In this document: piece by piece, positions 55,548-64,000 of the stretch | How positions within the stretch are numbered: the stretch's first letter is position 1 | How the letters are laid out: the number at the start of each line of letters is the position of its first letter | From: Sordariomycetes sp. S80-01Y | Taxonomy: Eukaryota > Ascomycota > Sordariomycetes | Length of the DNA stretch: 64,000 bases | Reading direction: 5' to 3' | Assembly: GCA_037042185.1 (NCBI GenBank) | Contig: JAXQJY010000031.1 | Coordinates: 682,001-746,000 of the forward strand | Notes under the pieces: generated by a model | What the model was told of the DNA's origin: nothing | What the model saw: only the letters and a program-made list of their open reading frames with translations | Database searches by the model: none | Program-made: the position numbers and the translations under genes

Positions 55548-58500
55548 ATGTCTGGCATCGAGGTCCTAGGCCTGGCCTGCAATGTCATGCAGATCATCAG
55601 CTTTGCCCATGAAACCATCTCCTTCTGCAAAGCAGTGTACGAAGGGAGCTCGCCAAACTCACAGCTCCAATATGCCGCGCAATCTCTTGCAACGTTGACC
55701 GAAGACGTGCACCGACAAAAGGCTTCTAAACCGCGAACGGCGAGTCAGCGTGAGCTTGACGACGTGGTCAAAAAGTGCAACAAAGCTGCACAGAATCTGG
55801 GTGAAGAAATCCAGTTCATCTTCGGCCACCACGCGAAGGGAAGTTTGGCAGCTACCTTGCGCATTGCTGCGAAAGCGAATTGGAGGAAGAAGCGACTCAA
55901 TAACCTAGAAGAAATAATGCAAGATTGTCAGAGGCAGCTAGATACCCATCTGCTGGCACGTATCTAGTGAGTTTCGTTTGATGCCTCCTCCCAGATACCT
56001 TCACTTCGTGGACACGAGCAGCCATGCATCTTTCAGTGTGAACTTTGTTGCTAATGATCTTCCAACAGTACCCAAAACAATGCTATCCAAGACCAAAACA
56101 AAACTGAATTTACAAAACTGGATCAGAAATTGCAATGTCTGATTACGAGTATTGCGAGCGGAGGTGCAAACATCCCGGAGCTCATCAAATCCAGAGCGTT
56201 GGAAATTATTCACGACAACCGAAAACAAGTGGCTTCTTCGGAAGGGAGATTGACAAGTCACGTCACGAAAACGGTACTGGAAGCTCAGAGCGCAATAAAT
56301 TGTCAAATTGCGGAATCTTTCGAGAAGGCCGCCGCAAACATGAGTAGCTTGAAGCTTTCCCCCAGTCAGGCGGCCATTTCTGAACAGAAGAGCCGGCAAC
56401 TTCTCGACAGCTTGAGGTTTCCCGGGATGAACGAGAGACGACAGCATCTTTACGAAGCCCACACTGGGACTTTTTCATGGATCTTTCAACCAGATACTCG
56501 TCATCAACACCGTACTGTGAAGGCTAAAGTCAAGATTACCCCAAGGCCGGGAGAGAGCTACTGGATGAGCCCAGGGTCATCCGCGGAAGACTCTGGAGAG
56601 GAACCATCAGCACCGGCTTCACGGGTGCAAGATCCTATCGCTGAGCAAGATACCAGGCCCTGGGATGATTTTGCAGATTGGCTCAAGTCAGAAAGTCGTA
56701 TATACTGGATCAGCGGCAAGCCTGGCTCGGGGAAGAGCACTTTGGTCAAATTTCTGGTGGACAGTCGCAAGACGACAGAAGCCCTCGATATATGGAGCCA
56801 AGGCTGCGGAGTCCTATCACATTTCTTTTGGAAACCTGGATCCCTGCTACAAAGAAGTGTAAAAGGGCTCCTGTTATCCCTTCTACATCAGCTACTATCT
56901 GCCGACACGACCTTCTTGGAATCTATCTTCGCTCCATACCTGGCCAGTGACTTGATCACCAAGAGCGAACCATCGGATTGGTCAGAGAAAGAGCTAGAGA
57001 TGGCCCTCTTTGAAGCGTTGAAGATGCTTCCTTATCGCCTATGTATTTTTATGGATGGTCTAGACGAGGTCTGCCAGCCAGAGGGCCTACTGAGCCTTCT
57101 CCAGTTGGTGGGGAAGCTGCAAGAAATCCCAACGATCAAGCTATGCATGGCTAGCAGACCTGAGCCGGCGCTGAGATCCAAGCTTTCTAAGTACCGCAAC
57201 CTGCGACTGCAGGATCTCAATGCAAAAGACATGACAGACTACGCACGGGATATACTAGACCGGTGCTGGGACGATTCCCCAATCTCAAGGAGATCGCAGC
57301 GATCAATTCTCGATGCGCTCGTGAAAAAGGCAGAGGGCGTGTTTCTTTGGTTACGTCTTGCCTTGAAAGACTTGCAAATCGGTATTCTCAACGGTGATGA
57401 TTATGAGGACCTCATGCAGCGGCTGCAGGACCTCCCCCCTGAGCTTCATGAACTGTACTGGGATATGTGGAAGAGACAGAACGAGAGCACTAAAGCTTAC
57501 CGCGATGCTTCTGCTCGATACTTCAACATCTTGATTGAGGCACGAAACACGAGGAAAATAGACATATTGGAGCCGTCCGAAGTTGCCTCGCTATTTATAC
57601 CCCGCTCAGGAATATCCTTGCTTGAAATGATGGGAGCTACAGACGCCGGAACTCAAATTTCAGTGTTCGGAAGACATGTGCCACGACCGACAAGCACATT
57701 GGAGCATTGGGAAAGGGGCAGGGAAGCGATCGTGAGGAAGTGCGCTGGAATCATAGAGGTTTCATGCGATCGGAAAGATGACGAAATACTGCACTGGCGG
57801 CACTTACCTTTACCCCTACACCGACTGGTCTTCATTCATCGCTCTGCATACGACTTCTTGACGGACACCGAACATGGGCGGGAAATTCTTTCTTTTGACA
57901 CCTCGTCCCAAGGCTTCCGCCGCCTATCGATGATCAACGGAGTCTTAACTCGGCTAATGTTGGTCGCTGATCCGAGATACAGGGAACTTATGCTCTGCGA
58001 AGTCATCTACGCCCTTTCTACGATCAGAGAGCCCGAGTTAGATGATCAGGTACAAACTACATTGTCGTTTTGTTGGCAGTGTTTTAACAAGATCCGCAAG
58101 CGCAGGCCTGCGCACTGGTTGTCCTCGTCCTTCGACTTTCTTTCAGTTGCAGCTTTCCCCAGATCTTCTTTTCACCATTTCATCGTTGGCCACATCAAGA
58201 AGAGCGAAAACCCTGCGGAGTTGGCCACTAGGGTGTTACGAAGTATCCATTACCTTTGGGGCAGGAAAGGTTCCATTTTCAAGCCCGAAAAAGACGCCAG
58301 CAGTCTGATCGAATCTTTGCTGGCTCTAGGTGCCGACGCGCATGCAATCGACCTTTTGATGCCCGGGCAGGCGTCGGAGTCGTTTTCAGGCTTCGTCTCG
58401 AACATCTCACCATTCGGCGGCTTTATTAAAGAAGCCACCATTTGCGACAACGTTGATCCAGAGTACTTGAGAAAATGTCTGAATCTTTTCCTGGCCCAGA

Positions 58501-59162
58501 AACCAGCTCTCGACCAAAGAATAGCCCTTTCATTCTGGGTCTTTCGCGAGGCGGCCGGTCGGATTTCTGTGGATCTCATGCAAGATATCAGGAGCCAGAA
58601 CCATGAGCCAGAAGGTTGGGACGCTGATCTGTATCTTCTAGATGTTAATATCGCCTTCCTGGTGCAGGTTATGCTTGAGCGCATCGGTCCGCCAAGCTTA
58701 GCTACAGTTCCTCTGCTTCACCTCGACACGCTTGAACCCTCTGCACGAACGATAACTGTATCCTGCGGGTCAATCGAACTAATTCGACAGCTCGGGTCGT
58801 GTCTTATTACCTTTCGCGTAAGGGACTCGGATATTTCTCGCCTTGTCGTCGACATGTTTCGGCCATGGCTTTGCAGTAACAGCAGAAAGGAACTCACAGA
58901 ACATCCGGCATGGAAAGAACTTCTTCAAGAGGTTCCAAAAGCCCTTGCAATACATTCAAGCTCAGTCCCAACCAAGTTAGACCCGTATGAAGGCATGCAC
59001 TGGGAACTGATGGAGGAGATAGGCTGTGAATATGTCAAGGCCCCAGCCAAACCCCGAAAAAGAAAGGGAAAGAAGCAGAAAAAGGCAGGAAAGAATGGAG
59101 AAGCGCGGAAGGATGAAAGGGAGAAGTTGGAACAGCGTCACTCACGACTGGGTCAGCAGTAG
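55548..59162 (+). CDS. NACHT STAND protein (fungal NLR-like) without ankyrin repeats
   Basis: Two exons, 55548-55966 and 56069-59162, 1170 residues. The N-terminal helical domain (MSGIEVLGLACNVMQIISFA, then SQLQYAAQSLATLTEDVH) matches the domain common at the start of fungal NLRs and effector-like proteins (SesA / fungal NACHT N-terminal type). A linker of about 200 residues follows. NACHT: P-loop YWISGKPGSGKSTLVKFL near residue 354, Walker B LCIFMDGLDEV near 464, ASRPEPALRSKL near 500, then KAEGVFLWLRLALKDL and HRSAYDFLTDTEHG, typical of the region after fungal NACHT domains. The C-terminal half has no WD40, ankyrin or TPR repeats that I can see and ends in a very basic tail (KPRKRKGKKQKKAGKNGEAR). 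The gene looks whole. The ligand is unknown. Confidence 0.9.
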
Positions 59163-60420
59163 GGTTTGTATTGACAAAATGTAGAGAACACTTACTCTCA
59201 ATGCCTATACATTTGAGCTCCTTGTCTGCTACCATCCAGGAAGATCCACGCAGCCCCCGAAATTGTGACTCTACGTCGGCGAGCCATCGTCTAATTCTCA
59301 GTACCCCTTGCTGAAACGTGGGGTGTTGGAGTCCATGCCCTTGATGCAGCAAGAGCTCTCCTTAGCCCCAATAGTTCCAGAGGCAACAGGCACAATAAGG
59401 AAGGAAAGTGGCAGTGAAGCGACAAGAAGAGTGATGCGATGATAATAAAGGTGCTGCGTACGGTTTGAGGTCTCTCTGTACGTGTTTTCAAATACACTAG
59501 CCGACAACAGACTCTACACCATGAGAGCCTTCGCATATAATACCGCGGGTTGTCAGACTCTCCCATCTCCACCTACAGTCCACAAAGAGTTCAATGTGAA
59601 ACTAGGGCTGAACAACAGGTTGCCACATATGCCAGGTACGAAGCCCTTGCGTAGCCTTGTAGCGCTCGCTTATAAATTGCCTTTGCCTACGTACTGTAAC
59701 ATTTCGAAGGTGATCCAAGATGGGTTGAACTGGTCGAGCACGTCGAAAGAGCAATGTACGATGAACAGTTGCTGCAGCCCGCGCATGGATGGCCTAGGGA
59801 TCAGAATACCCCTCATATACCGATCATGCCGTGAAGGTGACTGGGTTATCCTGCACTGAGATCTGTGATGCTGGCATAGTAACCACAGCCGACCACATCC
59901 TGGGCCAAACGAATGTCAAGTATTTCCCACAAACTTCCGACTCGTAAGTGTGCAACGTAGATAGAAATCTGCCTAAAAACTATTACAAAATTACATTGCG
60001 CCGGTTTGATGTCGTATGTCGTTTGAGCAATTGAAACGGCTCTATTAGATCAACCCAAAGGTATCCTTTTGTAGAGCCTCGATGGTGCGAGGCACAAATC
60101 CGGACTCTTGATCGCTGAGACCGACGGAAACATTCGTGTGGAACACCTCAGGAAAATAACTAGATATTGACGGAACCAAGTACTTGTAGAACGATGCGAT
60201 CTACTACATAGGTAGATGCTGGTGAGGTCACCTGACTCGACGTTGCCTGAGGTCGGACCAAACGGCGCCTGAGCCAGAGCAGCTTGAGCGCTATTCCTGA
60301 TTGGGAACAATAGCTACGATCACCGCCAACGCGCATTCTGCCCCAGATTCTCACCACGACCCTCAAATTCCTGGCCTGCCTCAATTCTCGCGGAGCGCCA
60401 GCGCTCGAGTCTCCCTCACA
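59163..60420. other. intergenic, nothing recognised
   Basis: About 1.26 kb. A plus-strand open frame at 59521-59859 has a protein-length run but no motif, no splice chain and no family I know; left unassigned. Confidence 0.45.
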
Positions 60421-61998
60421 ATGTCCGACTCCCAGCTGGTTGCGCACATCTTTCGCCAGCTCTTTCGGCACCGTTCAGCAGGCTGTCTCCGCCTCAGACC
60501 CCAAAGCTCCCAGCCCGGAAGCCTAGCTCTGTCCAGCAATGGGCAGCAGACACGCTCCTACGCCGGTCGGGCGCGCGCCTCGAGAGACCGCGGCATGAAG
60601 ACCAACGAATCTCGCTGGCAGCAGCGGACTACCTTATTACCAGACGACCGCTCGACCGAATTCGCCCAGTATCCGCACCTCTCGTCCGCCGACCTCAAGG
60701 CTCGAGTCGAACGGCCCCGAAAAGCGAAGATGCTCATGCGAGACTTCATAGACGACTCCCTGTACAACCCGTCATACGGCTACTTCTCGAAACAGGCCGT
60801 CATCTTCTCGCCGGGGGAGCCGTTCGACTTCAATGAGATGAGGGACGAGATCGAGTTCACCTCGCAGCTGGGGCAGCGGTACACCGAATTCGAGGACCAC
60901 CTAGACGACACACAGGGCGAGGATGCCACGCGACAGCTTTGGCATACCCCCACCGAGCTCTTCAGGCCTTACTACGGCGAGGCAATCGCGCGCTACCTAG
61001 TTTCCAACTACAGGCTACATACCTACCCCTACCACGACCTTCTCATCTTCGAGATGGGCGCCGGCCGCGGCACCCTGATGCTGAACATCCTGGACTACAT
61101 CCGCGCCGTTGACCCGCAGGTCTACGAGCGCACCAAGTTCAACATCATCGAGATCTCCCCGTCGCTGGCCAAGATGCAGAAGCACCACCTCATGAGCACG
61201 GCCGAGAGCAAGGGCCACGCGGACAAGGTCGAGATCATCAACCAGAGCATCTTCGACTGGAAGCAGTACGTGCCGTCGCCGTGCTTCTTCCTGGCGATGG
61301 AGGTCTTCGACAACTTTTCGCACGACGCCATCCGGTACGATCTGCAAAATCTCGAGCCGCTGCAGGGCCACGTCCTCATCGACGAGCAGAACGACTTCTA
61401 CGAGTTCTACCTGCGCAACCTCGACCCACTGGCGGCGCGCTTCTTCAGAATCCGACACGCCGCGACGGGGGGGAAGTACCCCGTTCCGTACCCGAAGAAC
61501 AAGTGGCTGAGGGAGATGAAGATGCGTCTGCCGTTCCAGGCGAACCTCTCGGATGCTGAGTTCATACCTACGAGACTGATGCAGTTCTTCGATGTGCTGG
61601 AGAAGTACTTCCCGGGGCACAGACTGCTGAGCAGCGACTTTGACAGGTTGCCCGAGGCGACCAGGGGACTGAATGCGCCCGTCGTGCAGACGCGGTATAA
61701 GCGGGCTATGGTCCCCGTAAGCACCCCTCTGGTAAGACTAAACCCCATTCCCTCACCATCCATCCAGACGGCAGCTAACGAATAGCAGGTTCACCAAGGC
61801 TACTTCGACATCCTCTTCCCCACGGACTGGAACATCACCGAGTCCATCTACCGCGCCATCACCGGCAAGCTCACGCGCGTCGAGACGCACGGCGACTTCA
61901 TGCGGCGCTGGGCGTTCACGGAGGACACGCAGACCAAGAGCGGCGAGAACCCGCTCATCTCGCATTACAAGAATGCGCAGGTGATGGTCACCGTATGA
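60421..61998 (+). CDS. mitochondrial arginine methyltransferase NDUFAF7 / MidA type
   Basis: NDUFAF7 symmetrically dimethylates an arginine of the complex I subunit NDUFS2 early in assembly. Two exons, 60421-61716 and 61789-61998, 501 residues. The first 70 residues lack acidic residues beyond the start and are rich in Arg, Ser and Gln (IFRQLFRHRSAGCLRLRP), a mitochondrial presequence. Family blocks: MRDFIDDSLYNPSYGYFSKQ, FTSQLGQRYTEFEDH-like region, LWHTPTELFRPYYGEAIARY in part, the SAM site LLIFEMGAGRGTLMLNIL, IIEISPSLAKMQKHHL, FFLAMEVFDNFSHDAI, and exon 2 with HQGYFDILFPTDWNITESIY. Ascomycetes that keep complex I carry this gene. It converges with AlaRS, 248 bp between stops. Confidence 0.92.
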
Positions 61999-62246
61999 TT
62001 CGGCGTATCTGTAGACAAATGTATATCTATCTATCTATTCCCTACAGTGTAAATATACATAGGTGGGGTTGAAATAACCCCCTTTTTGGAAGTCGATCAC
62101 GTGTAGCTTTCGTCTGTTTCAAAACTTTTGTTTACTGTAACTGAACTCTATTGGGCCCCCCTTTTTGGGATATCAATCCTACCTGGCATACCAGATTTGC
62201 CGTCCAACCGTTTCAAAAACAACTTTACCTTCCGTTCGTATCAATC

Positions 62247-64000
62247 TTACAGCTTGAGCTTCTCGTTGAGCCACCTCGTAGCAGTCTCGACTCCGTCGTC
62301 GACGGCCTCAGGCTTGGTGCCCTGACCTTGTCGGGCGGGCTCCTTGCCGCCGGACTTGCCGCCGATGATTTCCGAGACGGTGTTGGCCCACTGCTCGGCG
62401 GTCACGCCCTGATCGGAGAGGTGCTGTCGCGTAGTTAGCATGCTTAGACTCTTGGGGCGTGCAGGGGAGACTTACCGTGCCGACATACACGCCGTGGACG
62501 ACAGCGCCGTCCTCCTTGCCTCCGCCAAACAGGTACAGGGACTTCTCCTTATCCTTGCTCCTGAAGTGCTTGACGACCTCCTGGAGCGCACCGGCGTTGG
62601 CGCCGACGGGCAGCTTGCCAATGTACCACTTGGCGCCCTCGTTCTCCTTGAAGTAGTTGACCACCGTGTCGACGGCCTTCTTCGCCTCGGCCTTGGACTT
62701 CTTCTTCTGCTCCGCGACGACCTCGGTGACGATCTTGTTCATGCGTTTGCTGAGCTCGTCCTTGGTGACGGCGGAGATGACGAGACGGTCCAGCTCGTTG
62801 TTCATGGTCTTCATCTCCCTCTCCTTCTCCGGACCGGAGGGCAGCGCGCCGAGGGCGGCGATCCTGTCGGAGAAGAGGGAAGCCTCGCGCTGAACAGCGT
62901 GGGCCGCTTCGCCGGTGTAGGCGATGATTCGGCGGATACCCTTCGCGATACCGCTCTCCTCGACGATGATGAGGTCCTTGATCAGGCCGGTGTGCTCAAC
63001 GTGCGTTCCGCCGCAGAACTCGACCGAGTATTTCCTCCAATCCGGGTTCTTGGGCTCCTTGAGCATGGAGTCAATGTCGGCACCCAGCGAGACCACGCGA
63101 ACAGGGTTGGGGTATGTCTCGCCAAACACAGCCCTCACGCCCTCGATCTCCCGTGCGAGATCCAGGTCGACCTCCTTGGAGAAGATTTGCGAGTTCTGAC
63201 GAATGTACGCATTCGACAGGTCCTCAATCTTCTTCAGCTCGTCAATCTTCACGCCCGTCTTGTGCGAGAAATCAAACCTCAGCTTCTCGTGGTCCACCAG
63301 CGATCCCTTCTGGTTGATCTCATCTCCCAGGACCTCCCTGAGGGAGTGGTTCAGAACGTGCGTGCCGGTGTGGTTGTTGCGGATGGGCGCGCGACGGAGC
63401 TCTTCGTACTCGCAGATGACCTTGTCGTCCTGGCTCAGGGCGCCGTACTCGATGTAACCGCAGTGGAGGACGTAGCCTCCGTAGTTCTGCACATCTAGCA
63501 CCTTGAACTCTGCGACGCCGTCGATGACGATGCGTCCCGTGTCGGCGACTTGACCACCGGATTCAGCGTAGAAGTTGGTCTTGTCGAGGAGCAAGCCGAG
63601 GGCCGTGTTCTCGGGCACGTCCTTTGTTGATTTGAGAAGCGTCTTCCCGTCGAAGATGTGCTGGATCTTGCTGGTTGTGTCGCCCTTGGTGAACTTGGGC
63701 TCGTCGTCGGTACGGGGCGTCTTGTGCTGTCCGTCCAGCTCGGCGATGAGATGGACATCCAGCTTGGGGAACTGCTCGCTCTTATCCTTGACGACCTTAG
63801 ATGCCTCCTTGGCCTTCTGCTTCGCGGCCTCGACCTCCGCCTCGTCGATCTCCAGTCCGCGCTCCTCCGCCATCAACTTTGTCAAGTCAACCGGGAAGCC
63901 AAAAGTGTCGTACAACCGCCAGACCTGATCACCAGCCAGCTTTTTGCTGCCAGCCTTGGCCTCAGCGGCGGCGTACTTCTCGAACATGGTCTCGCCGCGA
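62247..64000 (-). CDS. ALA1: alanyl-tRNA synthetase, C-terminal part (5' end beyond the window)
   Basis: Class II synthetase that charges tRNA-Ala; in fungi one gene usually serves cytosol and mitochondria. Two exons are visible: 64000-62476 and 62423-62247, joined by GTAAGT..CGACAG. The frame enters at the right edge as RGETMFEKYA and continues with VWRLYDTFGFPVDLTKLMAEE. The editing domain carries the zinc ligands in NHTGTHVLNHSLREVLG and FCGGTHVEHTGLI, both intact, so mischarged Ser/Gly should be cleared. The C-terminal oligomerisation part ends GVTAEQWANTVSEIIGGKSGG and ATRWLNEKLKL. The catalytic core lies outside the window. Confidence 0.96.

Noticed and set aside
62440-63498. Long plus-strand open frame (about 350 codons)
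   Set aside because: It is the antisense of alanyl-tRNA synthetase; GC-rich codon use in the real gene keeps the opposite strand open. The translation is Leu/Asp/Val-rich with no motif.
1-64000. tRNA, rRNA, CRISPR arrays, intact transposons and virus-like elements
   Set aside because: Scanned by eye for B-box (GGTTCGANNCC) sequences on both strands, direct-repeat arrays, terminal repeats and transposase or reverse-transcriptase motifs. Isolated GTTCGA words (for example near 8338, 35668 and 40500) lack a matching A-box and cloverleaf. Nothing else qualified.

Overview
The window is nuclear DNA of a filamentous ascomycete (Pezizomycotina). The evidence is short introns (about 40-110 bp) with GT..AG ends and CTNA(C/A)-type branch points, a Zn2Cys6 transcription factor, an eisosome gene, a GH92 mannosidase and two NACHT (STAND/NLR-like) genes of fungal type. 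Base composition is balanced to slightly GC-rich. All gene models were built by eye from splice signals and checked for frame; none has transcript support.

Layout. 1-8.1 kb: the 5' part of an ELL-type elongation factor (-), a 5.6 kb sparsely coding stretch holding one candidate spliced gene without a recognised family (4958-5861, -), and a five-exon dynein light chain (-). 8.7-12.1 kb: a Zn2Cys6 regulator followed 181 bp later by an NmrA/isoflavone-reductase-like gene (+), possibly a regulator-enzyme pair. 13.2-24.9 kb is the accessory part: a secreted GH92 mannosidase (+), a 1253-residue NACHT-ankyrin protein (-), two decayed genes (-) that meet at an apparent deletion junction near 21.8 kb (a sugar transporter without its 5' end and a secreted DUF4185/BNR-like gene without its 3' end), a degenerate minisatellite, and a Cys-rich single-pass membrane protein (+).

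26-31.7 kb: RPB10 (-) and UTP17/NAN1 (+) share a 310 bp divergent promoter; then a 2-oxoglutarate/Fe(II) dioxygenase (+) and a ZNF706-like small zinc protein (-). 32.7-42.4 kb: an alpha/beta hydrolase (-), an HhH-containing protein of unknown role (+), a DUF1479 protein that seems to lack its metal ligands (+), an NTF2/SnoaL-like protein (+), and a second major-facilitator gene (-) with an in-frame TAG.

42.7-54.8 kb is housekeeping: RAD2/XPG nuclease (-), NAA38/LSMD1 (+), PIL1 eisosome core protein (-), BAP31/YET-type ER protein (+), TFIIS (+) and a membrane-anchored cysteine-synthase-like enzyme (-). 55.5-59.2 kb is a second NACHT protein with a different architecture (+). The right edge holds a mitochondrial NDUFAF7/MidA-type methyltransferase (+) and the 3' part of alanyl-tRNA synthetase (-).

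Several genes belong to transcription or ribosome production (ELL, TFIIS, RPB10, UTP17, AlaRS), but they are scattered and do not form a cluster. The accessory genes (NACHT proteins, decayed transporter, mannosidase) are interleaved with conserved ones. I saw no tRNA, rRNA, CRISPR array, intact transposon or virus-like element.
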